Positions 1-10,862 of a stretch of DNA of 64,000 bases are shown one piece after another. The stretch is from Lithospermum erythrorhizon. Its lineage: Eukaryota; Streptophyta; Magnoliopsida; Boraginales; Boraginaceae. Position numbers and translations under genes: made by a program. Below the pieces are notes generated by a model that did not search any database, was not told where the DNA came from, and saw only the letters and a program-made list of their open reading frames with translations. Each line of letters begins with the position of its first letter. Positions within the stretch are counted from its first letter, which is position 1. The DNA lies in the NCBI GenBank assembly GCA_019722365.1, contig JADFUC010001935.1, positions 2,501-66,500 on the forward strand. Direction: 5' to 3'.

Positions 1-297
1 TCGCAAGGGCCAACTTGATCCTCTTCCCCAGGGATCTCAGATGAGGGAACCCTGGGAGAGCCGCCGACTCCAACTACCGGTCCCATGTGTACGATCCATA
101 CTAGATCCGGACCAACTGCCCATCCTACCTCCTTACGTTCTTGACAGCCCATCTTTGTCTCAGTAGAGTCTTTCAGTGGCATGTTTCGGTCCTCTCTTCC
201 CATTACTTAGAAAGTGTTTTCACCGGTTCAGGTAATAAGATACTATCATTACCGCCTGACAATTAGACATCCAACCTGTAATCGCAACGACCCAATC

Positions 298-334
298 TGC
301 AAGAGCGGAGCTCTACCAACTGAGCTATATCCCC
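298..334 (-). pseudogene. trnA-UGC: Plastid tRNA-Ala(UGC) 5' exon fragment
   Basis: Read on the minus strand it begins GGGGATATAGCTCAGTTGG, the acceptor and D-arm of plastid tRNA-Ala, and runs to the anticodon-loop end ...TTGCA, where the group II intron starts. Only the 5' exon lies in the window; the 3' exon would be to the left of base 1. It is part of the plastid insert and is not expected to be expressed in the nucleus. Confidence 0.85.
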
Positions 335-399
335 TGAGCCAAGTGGAGCATGTTTTAAAGTAGTCAGGATGCTTCTTCTATTCTTTTCCCTGGCGCAGC

Positions 400-444
400 T
401 GGGCCATCCTGACTTGAAACCAGAGACCTGCCCGTGAAGTAAAT
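400..444 (-). pseudogene. trnI-GAU: Plastid tRNA-Ile(GAU) 3' exon fragment
   Basis: On the minus strand this holds the variable loop, T-arm and acceptor strand of plastid tRNA-Ile, ending GGATGGCCCA. The 5' part of the exon is cut off at the insert boundary near 445. One or two bases are lost in the conserved CGGGCGAGG stretch and others changed in the T-arm, which points to decay after transfer. Confidence 0.8.
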
Positions 445-446
445 AG

Positions 447-3440
447 ACCCTCTTTCAATGCTTGTTCAACACCGAAGCATGTCCTCTCTTAGATCGCATT
501 GGAAGAGGGAAACGAACCGAGAACTTGAACTTGCTAGAGTTTGAGGATGAAATGAGAATTGGAAGAGAAAAATTCTTCCACTCCTCCAAGGGAGTGGGCG
601 ATTACCTTATAGGAGGTGGAGGTTTTTTATGATTCTAATGTCGGGAAAAACCTAATCCTCTTAAATACTACAAGTCCTGTAATTCCACTCATAACTCGTT
701 AAGAAATCGCTTTAATCCTCGTCAACTTAATTAGACCGTTATGAACTTCTAATTAAATAATGAGTTACTAGTGAGTTGTTCTATTTTAATTAACTTAACA
801 AGTCAATTAAAATACTAACGAGTCACTTCGAATAATCTTATCAAGTTATTCATCGATTTCAATTGCTTAATTGATTAAACTTACAAGTTTAACCAATTGA
901 TGTTCATCAACATATATATTTTACAAATATAAATATTGAGAAATACATTTCTCAATATACAAGTCTCGTTTAATTTCATGCATGAAATATTATTCGAATA
1001 TCATTGTATGTGTGTGACCTTCTGTGCCGTATATTGAGAAATAGATAATAATAATAATCGACCAATTACTATTATTATAACGACATCAAGTAAGATCTAG
1101 CAATCGCCATAAATCCCCTTAAATTATTACGAGAACCCACACTAGTACTACCATTACTAAGTGTGAACACTAAGTTCCAAAGAATCACATTTAACCAAAC
1201 CGTAAACGACCGATACACATTGTCGCAACGGATACAATAGTGCGGGAAATCAATTCTCATTGATTTCCAACATTGACACAATCTGACACCATATAAGATA
1301 AGTCCGACGGAATAACGGCTATATCATAGCCGAATTCAAATCAATCGACGATACACCGCTTGGATCAGAGGAGATGCTTGATCACCTCGGCCGAATCCAG
1401 TGTATTACCGGTAGAAAAGCCGTTTACGTTGTTCCATATTGGCCTTTTATTGCTAAATCAAATCAAAGCATGTATTGGCTTATGATAATAGCATAATTAC
1501 CCTTCCCCAGACATGGCCTCAATACAAAGAAACAAACTAAGATCACCTAAGTCACGAGTCACAAAACGGTTAATCGAGAGCTCAAACGAAATCATCGATT
1601 AACGAATCAATTTCAAGAATAAGAATATCATCGGCATAGAACAACATAACTAATCGGACACCGCACAAGCAAAAAACAAAGGCGCAGGTATCCGCTTCGA
1701 CTCGTAGAAAACTATAAGATAAAAAGAAATTCTCAAGGCAATGATCATTATTCTACTCCAAGTTTGATAGTTACGCCGCTAGCAAATCACTAACAAGAAG
1801 TGTTTGAATGATCTAAATTGTGTAAATATAGTGGATCATCCATTTTAAATTTTGATCCATTCAATGTGATCATTTGGTGATTTTCCCCATATTTTCTTCA
1901 ATTCTCTCGAAATTCAAACAATGAAGTGGGCAAAAGTGTGAAGAATCATCCACGCTTTTCGGTTTGCATTCCATTCATCATGACATTTTTGTCATTCCAA
2001 CCATTCAACACACATCAAACCCTCGCAATCAAAGCAAGCATTCCGCCTCGTATGACGCTTAACTTGATTTTAAGGATTGAAATGTAATTTTATTAATTTT
2101 AGTTTAAATCGTGGTCTGGCATATAAATTGTCCAAAATTAAAACAAACGTCAATTTAACGTCAAAACACAGCGACTGATTGACAATGTTTTTCTATGTTG
2201 AATGGGCAATGACAAAAGTGACACATAGTCAGGAACGCAAACCACCTAAAAACGCTGGACACGCTTCGCTTTTGCCCCATAAGACGCTTTTCTAATTTTT
2301 CTTTAAGCGATGTCTACTTATTTTTAGTATATGAATATATGATTGAAACGTACTTTGTTTGAAATTATTTTTTTTTATGTTGATGCCATAAGATCGCTCA
2401 ATACTATCAAATTCAAACTATACGTAGTTTCTTTGTGGTGTGTTTTCACTAATTATTACATCATATACCTTCAATGTATTACTTCAACTTTGAGGGGAAA
2501 TAGGAATTTCACCTCAAAATTAATGCAAGAGTACTAATTATCGGACCAGTTTCCATAAAAAAGTGATGTCTATAAACAAAGCTACAACTTACAACATCTT
2601 GTTTGATATGATTGGCGAGGATTTTTCAAGATCATCTATGAACTAGCTAGTAAAAAGAATTGAATACTTAAACTATGTTAGAAGATGCTCATTGTTTCAT
2701 TTGTGAATGTAAGTCAATTATGATGATTTAACTTTAGATGTGAAATTCGAAACGACAAGTGCAAAGGATTTTAACTTTAAGAGCTTTTACTTAACGAATT
2801 CATGAAATTAATTTGCACTTCACAACCTAAACTATAGATCTTGTAACGCTCAAGTTTCATCATTAGCATCGAACGAATTCGACGTGATCATATATGTCAA
2901 GCCTCAGATGTTTGTACACTCATGGTAAAAAACCTATCAACCCCTCGACCAATCTTTGCACCGACCAATCTTGTAACGTTCAATTTGTATTTTTTAGTTA
3001 TAAATAATTACCCCATTTATTTTTCTACCTAAAATCAAACCAAATATCTGAAATTGTCAATGGTGACCAAATTAAAATGAGTTGGTTGTAGATAAATAAA
3101 ACTCAAGATCTTAAAATCATCCCCAATGTTATGACATATTTGATATCAGACATGTCCTCCTTCAATTGAAGTCCTACACCTTTTTGGATGATTCTAAATT
3201 CTTGAACAAGCAGGTTCAACATTAATTTTTATTCATAAATAACTCAACAGAAATGGCAATCATATGAAAATAAAGGAAATTATTATTCCAATCTAATTTC
3301 TACTTTCAGGTATATAGAAACCAATCTTAACATCTTGAAAGAATGAACTAGTAAATTGGGTTTCTGTGGCAATAGGAATTATTATTTTGTTGCAACATAA
3401 GTAGTTAAGTATACTAAATATAGCAAAGAAATACTATTTT
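447..3440. other. Intergenic, probably repeat-derived; no gene seen
   Basis: About 3 kb of AT-rich DNA without a convincing reading frame. The stretch from about 640 to 1,960 has the even, moderately GC texture of an old LTR, but I found no partner copy, PBS or PPT in the window. The part next to 3,440 would contain the 3' UTR and poly(A) region of the carboxypeptidase gene on the minus strand. Confidence 0.4.
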
Positions 3441-3450
3441 AATGATCAGT

Positions 3451-4797
3451 CTATTTATTTGCAAACAACCCTTTTTCTTGAACCCAATCTTCAATCATTG
3501 CTTGAGTATTAATTGGTTGAGTATGAGGAGCAAGATGTCCAGCATTCAACACCACAACATTACACAGATTGTCCCATTTCTGAACATAACCAGCCAACAA
3601 TCCATTCACTTTCCATACCTCCCTCTCTGCATCCAAAAACTTCCCAATTCCTTCCCATTTCATATTTTTCACCCAAGAACTAGTAGATTCCACACCATCT
3701 CTCAAGTCATTAGCCCCCTGATAAAGCAACACCCTTGTATTTTTCACCAAGAATTCAACCTTATCCTTCACACTCTTCATCACATCCTCCTTCAAAACGT
3801 CTAAAACGACATCACTGCATCGAGTAAAATTAATCGATTCCTTTGCCTTTAATGCCCTCTTAACTTCCACATTGTTCAACAATTTATCAACTAGTGGTGT
3901 CTCATATCCAGTAACTCTTGTGACATCATACAGAGTAGGCAAACCTGTCATGTTCGTGAGAGTATTATGTACCTTAGTTCTTACATCTGTGGCTTTTCGC
4001 CATTTTCGACTTTTTGCTAATGCAACAGTCTCCAATTCAAGAATCTGCACTTCTTCTTTTTGCTTTTCATTTATCAAGCCAATGTAATATGCAGTGATTG
4101 CATCTGTTTCTATTTGTGTTGATGGGTCAGTTAGGCCATTTCCAATAGCAACACCTTGAATATTTAGTTGAGTTGATTTAGGGAGCCCTGAATTCTTTTT
4201 CAGGGCATAGTATCCAAATGCAGGAATATATTTTCCTGCATAGCTCTCGCCGGTTAGATAAATCGGGCGAGATTTAAACGATGGATCTACTGAAAGTAGC
4301 TCCTGGATTCCAATCCAGAGATGTTTTGCAACATCGTTTTGGTTTGTTGGGATCTCGTTTCTTGATGATGCAATGCTGAATCCTGTCCCAATTGGATTGT
4401 CTAGGAACACCATACCAAAAATTCTGTTCCATGGCCCTGGATTTTTTTCTAACTCGACCTGATCGGTCTTTTTCGATTCAGGTGAGGTTGACACACGCCA
4501 CGGACCAAGCTCGAAGAAGTTGCCTAATTGGGAGGAGCACCCAGGGCCACCCTGGAGCCAAATTAGGAGTGGGGTTTTGGATAGGGAAGTTTTGTTAGCT
4601 TCTTGGGCTTCATAGAATGAATAGTACATTGCTGACCCAGTGGCCTTGTTTATCGGAAGGTAGCCCGACCGCGTTGGAAGAGCTTCCTTCGGGAAAGAAG
4701 CGGATGGGGGCCAGGGACGAGAAGTCGAAAAAATAGGGGTTGTAAGGTGGAGGAGGATTGTTAGGAAGAGGAGGATTGGCATTATTGATGGCTTCAT
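3451..4797 (-). CDS. SCPL50: Serine carboxypeptidase-like 50-type protein
   Basis: An intact single-exon peptidase family S10 protein. From the longest possible start (4890) the frame is 479 codons. In that numbering the family features are the oxyanion/substrate motif GGPGCSS (114-120), the nucleophile Ser216 in GESYAG, Asp395 in YQGANDLRDG and His452 in NAGHLAP, so the full Ser-Asp-His triad is present. I prefer the second Met (residue 32, base 4797). A hydrophobic signal peptide (MPILLFLTILL) follows it directly, and a TATAAAT motif at 4912-4918 would place transcription start close to 4885, at the upstream ATG. From 4797 the protein is 448 aa, normal for this subfamily. The intronless structure also fits the SCPL50/51 type. 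Expected role: secreted or vacuolar serine carboxypeptidase or acyltransferase-like enzyme; the substrate cannot be told from sequence. Confidence 0.93.
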   Translation of the reverse strand: MKPSIMPILLFLTILLHLTTPIFSTSRPWPPSASFPKEALPTRSGYLPINKATGSAMYYSFYEAQEANKTSLSKTPLLIWLQGGPGCSSQLGNFFELGPWRVSTSPESKKTDQVELEKNPGPWNRIFGMVFLDNPIGTGFSIASSRNEIPTNQNDVAKHLWIGIQELLSVDPSFKSRPIYLTGESYAGKYIPAFGYYALKKNSGLPKSTQLNIQGVAIGNGLTDPSTQIETDAITAYYIGLINEKQKEEVQILELETVALAKSRKWRKATDVRTKVHNTLTNMTGLPTLYDVTRVTGYETPLVDKLLNNVEVKRALKAKESINFTRCSDVVLDVLKEDVMKSVKDKVEFLVKNTRVLLYQGANDLRDGVESTSSWVKNMKWEGIGKFLDAEREVWKVNGLLAGYVQKWDNLCNVVVLNAGHLAPHTQPINTQAMIEDWVQEKGLFANK

Positions 4798-4911
4798 TAC
4801 TATATTGTTGATGTATGAGTAGCACTTGCCTAATAATTTTTTTCGTAAGCTTGTAGGCTTATTGAAAACTGGCAAGTTTGATTTGATCACTTTGAATGAT
4901 GATGTAGTACA

Positions 4912-4918
4912 ATTTATA
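4912..4918 (-). promoter_or_regulatory. TATA box of the SCPL gene
   Basis: TATAAAT on the minus strand, within the longer TATAGTATAAAT. It lies 115 bp upstream of the preferred ATG (4797) and only 22 bp upstream of the ATG at 4890. Normal TATA-to-start spacing of about 30 bp puts the 5' end of the mRNA around 4885, which is the reason for choosing the inner ATG. Confidence 0.45.
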
Positions 4919-5984
4919 CTATATTGGGTCGTGACTAAATAAAGATATGGATATAGCCAGATAGTTTTAGTGGCGGAGGTTAAAATACATCAATGATAGC
5001 AATATAATTTCTCTTCGATTTTAGAAAATAATACTTATCTTCACACATAAAAATATATAGATTGATATTTCACAATATGTTCGAATTTTACATCAAAATG
5101 AGTTCAAGATTCGCTATTGATTGGCCCGTTATAGACATTATCTCCTAAATTTTAGAATATTATTATCTTTATCTGCATTTTTAGAATTAGGTCCACTTTA
5201 TCAAATATTAAAAGATTATTCCGTATTCTTTTTATAAAATTAAAATTAGATAATTTTTATAGAATGGGAGATTACATTTTTTAAAAGTTATTTCCTTCAC
5301 ATTTTAGAATATATATCATGTGCCCCTTAATGAGGGGGATGACTTTCACAAGATTGTGATGTAGTTGACATTTGATGGTAGTCAAATATGGCAGCAAGAT
5401 GGGAAAAACAAAGAGATTGCATAGGATCTTTGAACGGCTGTATGTAGTCGCAATAATAATAAAATACTCCTAGTTCAACCACCCAACGCTACAACATTGA
5501 ATCGTTTACCCTTAAACAAATTTAATATTGTTTTCCTTACACTCAAGGTCTCCAACCTTAGCTTCTTTGGACTTCATGCATCATCAATTAATCAAATAAT
5601 AACAATGTGGTATTATTGAAGCCACCAATTAAATGATATTTCAAAAGATTCATTACAAAGATATGATTTCCTAAAGTATATTCGTTAAACAAAACCACAT
5701 ATTTTATAATTCTCTTTGGATCATATGTTACATTTGTCAGAAAGTCAAGAAAATAAGCAAATATAATTTAGAATTTCATATAAAGTGTAATAATAATTCT
5801 ATAAGATACCCCTAGTATCAATATAAATAATTCTTTAAACTAAAAGTCTCATCCCAAAATATTTTATTATTTTGACTAAAAGTGATAGAATTAATTGGTG
5901 GTTTGGTCGTAGTAAGTGTAGTAAAGTTAGCGTGATGGAGTAACCGATAATGTAAGCGCCAAATGAATGCAATGAACTATACAG

Positions 5985-6300
5985 CTGGGTTAAAATTTGG
6001 TCATGTTTTAACGTATATAATAATTAACATTTCACGATTAAAGTTGAGTTTTGGTCAATCTGACTTTTGAGATTTAGGCCGATTAAAACTACAATTTTTT
6101 GGAAATGTATTTTTTTTTAGTGAAAATATATTTTTTTTATTGATTTATTTTGATTGTGTAATTAGTATAATATTCTGAGGCTTGAATGGAAGTAGAATCT
6201 AAAATTATATTTTGACACAAGCCAAAACTGTCGGCGTGAAATGTTAAATGACGCGGATATGTAGTAGAATAAGCCAAAATTATGTCGGTGTATCTTTCAG
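5985..6300. mobile_element. Small fold-back (MITE-like) element
   Basis: The left arm (about 5,990-6,060) and the reverse complement of the right arm (about 6,215-6,300) align with mismatches around shared words such as TAACATTTCACG and AGTTTTGG. The spacer is short and T-rich. This is the layout of a decayed inverted-repeat, non-autonomous DNA element. Target duplications were not found and the outer ends are approximate. Confidence 0.4.
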
Positions 6301-7257
6301 GGGCCAATTTGGCTGCGTTAGCTAACTACTTTGGGGCCGATGTCTGAAACTTTCTGCGACTTCTTGGGGCCAAACCCATCAATTATCTCAAAAGTGATGC
6401 ATACATTTTCATTAATTATCTTTTACATTTTCCCCATTTAAGTTTCATTCTAGTCTTAAACTACAATAATTACCTTTAATTAATAGAAAGAGCAAAAGAG
6501 AAAATATGAATTCAAACATCCTTAAGAAAAAAATTTGTCTAAATAATTAATTATATTAATAAGGAGAGAATATATTAAAAACAGTAAATAAAGAGAAATC
6601 GGCAAGCCGAAAACTGCTAAAACATTTCTATTATTGGTTCGTGTTATCAAGGGACTAAGTGAGAATTAACACTTATAAATCATTAAAGGCGAAGGGAAAA
6701 GAAATATTGATAAAAATAATAAATTGTTATTATTATGTCGTAGTCTTAGCTGGCGATAAAAAATAAAGGCATTTAATTTCTCTATTAAAATTATAGGACC
6801 ATGTATTAACTATCCATTGAACTTTTTTTCTTTGGACGAAATGTTTCAAGTTGCTTGGGAGGCCGTTGACATAGCTTTTACACTTCACTACTTGCATCAT
6901 AATGAAGATTCCCTTTTTATTTGCATTTTACTTCACATAAATGAACCACAATAAGTGGCTTATAACGTGAAAGCTATGGAATCGTTTACAATTGGTTTGC
7001 AAGTGGTGATGAAAAGGGAAAGTTGGGAGATAATAAGAATCTCATATTTATCCGAGTTCATGTATTTTACAATTTCCGATTTAATCTTCACTCATAAATA
7101 AACATGATAATATAAATACATATAATATACTAAATCGTCCGAGTGAATTCGTTTGGTCTAGTACTCTTGCTGGATCTATCCTTATAATGTTTTGCTCTCT
7201 GAGTTTGTATGAGGTGTATTGGAGCCAGTGTACCATTTCTTTTGATGTGCCATAAAT

Positions 7258-7325
7258 TTAAATTTTGAATTCATATAATGAGTAATTTATTTAAATTTTG
7301 AATTCATATAATGAGTAATTTATCT
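7258..7325. repeat. 33-bp direct tandem duplication
   Basis: Two adjacent, almost identical copies of an AT-rich 33-bp unit containing TTTTGAATTCATATAATGAG, starting at about 7260 and 7293. The near-identity suggests a recent slippage event. Confidence 0.8.
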
Positions 7326-7689
7326 ATGTTCTCAACTATTCATGATCTTTTTTTTTCAATAGTATAATTTAATATTTCGAGGTCAATCAATATAAAATAA
7401 AGAATTATTGTAAAAGATATTATTGTTATCTTAGCTTGATTTGAAGTTTAATGGAAACAATGTAAATTATTCAATATCCATTAAACTAGAAGAATAAGAA
7501 ATTAAGAACTCAATGAAGGTAGAACTTAAAAATTAGCTTGATTCACTTCGTTTATCTCAATCTAAATGTACCATTAGTTTTCAATCTTAAATCTTTACTT
7601 ATGTTTATCGCAATCCAAACAAACTACTAATATTCAACCTTTAGATATTATTCTTTATAAGTGAGTGGTTAAGTTTTGCAATAACAATT

Positions 7690-9169
7690 GTCCTCTATCT
7701 CCAAATTATATACTTTCTCCATATTTTGCCAGCCATCTAACATTTTTTTTAAATTTTATGTCGATCACATTTTAGGCGTATTTATGTCTTTTTCTCCTAT
7801 TATATCCATAGTCAGATTAAATATGCTGTTGAATAATGGGATTGAAATTCAGCTTTTATTTTTGAAGATATAGGTGTTTAATCAGTATCAAAGTTTTCGA
7901 GTGAGAGCGTGTATTCGAGTTTATTAAAATAAGTTCAAGTGCTAAAATTGTTGATCGGAAATTCGGAGGCTGGGTGATGGAGTCGAATAATGGCCTTTGA
8001 GGAGAATTTCGTGTTCTTAACTTTTTTATGGCGTTTGTAAAACTCTTTTAAGTATTTTATCGTTTAAATTTGGCCAGTATAGACTTTTGCCCATTTTAAA
8101 CTTAATTGTGTTTGAAAAAGCTGAGAAGGTCCATAGTTTGAAATGCAAGTATAAGATTGATTCATAGTTAAATGCCGTCTGAATGGCTGTGTGGCATTTT
8201 ATTTAGAATTAGCTTGAAGCGTCGTTATTTTGGAATTGACACTATGAACCGTGAGACCCCTTGAGGAGAGTGCAGGTCGCGTCGAGGCCGCCCAGGACCA
8301 AAGTGCCGATAGGGTCGATGTCGAGACCACTGGACCTGCCGATAAGGTCACCTGGAGCGGGCTTATAGCGGGTGCCACAGTCCGTCGAGGGGGCTCGTCG
8401 AGACCCCAGTACCGATGGGGTCCTGATCGCGAAACCACAGGGGTACATGTATTTATATAAATGCACTGCTTTTCAAAACTAAACAACTTTTGCAACTATT
8501 TGAACCACCCCAATTTACGAGCATTATTTCTTTGATAAGCAAAGCGAAAAAGTCTCTTCTGTAATTTATTACTTCATAATCTTTATTGAGAGTTTCCTAG
8601 TTGTGTGACAATTCATTCCTTTTCCAACGTTTATTGTTTGAGTGAAATCACGTATTGGGAAAGCATGAGGTTACTATTACAGGTTGAGTAGTACTTTGAA
8701 ATCTAAGAGTGTGTTCTTGGGTTAAAATCTAGGTTGATTAGGAGTTGAAATCGCTTAAGCGGGTAAAACTGGGTCGTTAGTGGAGGCCAAAGTGTTTGAT
8801 AATAGGGAACTGAGAGAGTTGGCATGTGTGTAATCAAACATTTAACCCCATTATTGAATATCTTTGCCAAAATCCGAGGTTGGAAGCGGAAGCGGTCGGC
8901 GATGGGGAACGAAGCTTCGCTAGCTATCTTAATGTATTGTATTTCTTCTTCCGCACTCTTTCTTTTAGAAATTAAATCGTTATATTATTACTAATCATTT
9001 GTTGTTTTATTGTTGACTAATACATTCTCAGAGCTTGGAATTGTCCGGGTTATCACGTTAGAACATATTCTTATTATTTTGTAATTCCAGCGTTGTTAAA
9101 TTAAAATCTTGAAGAATAATTTAGCGTAAAGGCATATTCACCCCCTACAGGTTGAATCACAGGCTAGCA
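7690..9169 (+). repeat. Left (5') LTR of the copia element
   Basis: Aligns with 16,603-18,209, most clearly from GGTGTTTAATC (about 7,873) to the shared end GAATCACAGGCT(A)..CA. It is followed at once by the primer-binding site. A TATATAA at 8454-8460 lies downstream of a GC-rich block of GAGACC/GTCGAG words. The first 100-200 bp are too diverged or deleted to fix the 5' edge. Confidence 0.7.
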
Positions 9170-9186
9170 ATTGAGTATCGAGCTGC
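9170..9186 (+). promoter_or_regulatory. Primer-binding site (initiator tRNA-Met type)
   Basis: ATTGAGTATCGAGCTG directly after the LTR end is a slightly altered form of the copia signal ATTGGTATCAGAGC, which pairs with the 3' end of initiator tRNA-Met. Confidence 0.6.
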
Positions 9187-9329
9187 GTGTTCTACGTAAT
9201 TAAGCTTAAAATCTTGTAGAAAGGATCGTAGGTAGTAGCAGAGATATTGGTAGCTGGAACTTTTTTGTGTTGAAGGTAGGTCGAGTGCGAGGCCGCATTT
9301 TAGCGGCGGATCAAACTATGATTATTGAA

Positions 9330-10400
9330 TGCGGCGCGTTCAAGTACTCGTAATGCAAAGCATCGACTACAAATTATGGAGAATAATCATCAAGGGTCCT
9401 TCGTTCAATAGTATCAAATTCTTGAGCGGGCTAAAGGAATTTGACCAAAGTGGAAGGAGCCAACACTTAAGAGAATTGGGCGCGCGATAGAAGTTCAATG
9501 GAGGATGTGAAGTAAAGAGAGGATAGATGCTTGGGGATGAGGAACTCAAAAGGTGGAGTTAAATTCAAGGCCATCAAAATTGTTCTCCCTTGTCTGATAT
9601 GTATGGAAGAATATGCTTTCGAGTTAAGGGATCTGATCGACCAGGAAAATATGGGACTTGTTAGAAACCGCTCACATTGGTTCTAGTCAAGTGAAAACAC
9701 AGAGGTCGACGACAGGGAATATCCAGGCCTTGAAATGTATCGGAGAGTCAAGTAAAGATATGCATCAAAGGTTGATACATTGTCAATGACTTGGATTCTC
9801 TAGGGAAGACTTTCTCCTTGGAAAGTAAATGGAAGAATCTTAGAAGCTAGTCAATCGAGTTAGGCCAAAGGTTTAATACTTGTCAATGAAGCCAAAGATA
9901 TCAGATTCTTCCAGCTCGAGAGCTCGTTGGTTCCTTGAAAGCCGAAGGGAAATTCATCATGAAAACAGGAAGGCTCGAGAAGCAAGGACGAAAGAAGTGG
10001 CTCTTTGTAGTAGAAGTCTGAAATTCATGAGAAAAGCGAAGTGGCGAAGATGATGAAGATGTGGCCATGCTTGCTAGAAACTTCAAAGGTTTCTCGAGTT
10101 CAAAGAAGCGACAATGATCATGGTCATAAAAGCTTCAAGAGATATGATAATCACGAAATGCAGCGAGAGCGAAGGGAAAATCAAAGGGAGATCACGTGCT
10201 TTGAATGTAGCGAGCCGGGCGTTTCAAGGCGGATTGCCGCGTCACAGCCAAGAGGTCGACCAATAAAACTTACCTTGAGCCACTTGGGATTAGCGAAATC
10301 CGGAAGCGAGTCCGACTCCGAAGTGGAAACTTACAGCGTGGTGTGTCTCGTAGCCGCAGACTACAGTAGGTACCTCACGAATTTCTCTGGATGAAATCAA
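9330..10400 (+). pseudogene. copia gag (UBN2-type) remnant
   Basis: Frame-shifted fragments on the plus strand match plant copia Gag: VNDLDSLGKTFS near 9.78 kb, ELVGSLKAEGKF near 9.92 kb, EDVAMLARNFKGF near 10.05 kb, and a damaged CCHC knuckle CFECSEPG near 10.2 kb in which the His and last Cys are lost after a frameshift. An acidic-Ser stretch (SGSESDSEVE) follows, as is usual after the knuckle in this family. Gag would form the virus-like particle; this copy cannot encode a full protein. Confidence 0.75.
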
Positions 10401-10862
10401 GTAGTGATTTTTGGCGAGCTAAATATGATTATAGCAAGAGTTATTAGAAAACTTTGAAAAATTGCTTAAAAGAATAAAGAACTTTTCAAAAACTAATAAA
10501 AGCTTGCTCGCCAAAAACAACTCTCTTTGAGAATGAGAGATTACTTTGTTAAACTTGATTCCAATTTTAGAAAAATGGCGGTTTTCTTGAAAAATTGGAG
10601 CTTAAACAAAATCTTAAAAAGATTGAGTTGGAAAATGTTGAACTCGAGAAATCTCTCAGCTCGCGCGTGAGAACAAACAAGTTAAAATGAAATTCTTGAG
10701 GCTCGGCGTTGTCCAACCAACAAGGGTTAGGCTATTGACGATAACTCACATCCTTTCAATGTAAAGCCGTCGCTCCGGTATTAAATTAAATGAACTTCGC
10801 GTTTCACTAAGCTTATTGTGAAAAAGGGAAATCATAAGTCTTGAAATGTCGTACAAAGGTTA

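Larger units (their letters stand above)
1..446 (-). other. Nuclear insert of plastid DNA (NUPT), trnI-trnA region
   Basis: On the minus strand this tract reads, in order, the 3' exon of plastid trnI-GAU, the short trnI-trnA spacer, the 5' exon of trnA-UGC and the start of the trnA group II intron. That is the order found in the plastid inverted-repeat rRNA operon. Similarity stops abruptly near 444-447, inside the trnI 3' exon, and ordinary AT-rich DNA follows. The left end lies outside the window. Compared with the plastid sequence as I know it, there are many one- or two-base indels and substitutions, including inside the tRNA exons, so it is not functional. The flanking DNA is nuclear repeat DNA, so this is an insert and not the plastome itself. 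Confidence 0.9.
4925..7660. other. AT-rich intergenic DNA; no gene seen
   Basis: No coding region is supported here. The stretch holds the SCPL upstream region, a fold-back element near 6.0-6.3 kb and a 33-bp tandem duplication near 7.26 kb, listed separately. The rest is simple AT-rich sequence. Confidence 0.5.

Noticed and set aside
298..334. A functional nuclear tRNA gene
   Set aside because: It is only the 5' exon of a plastid tRNA split by a group II intron, in a decayed plastid insert.
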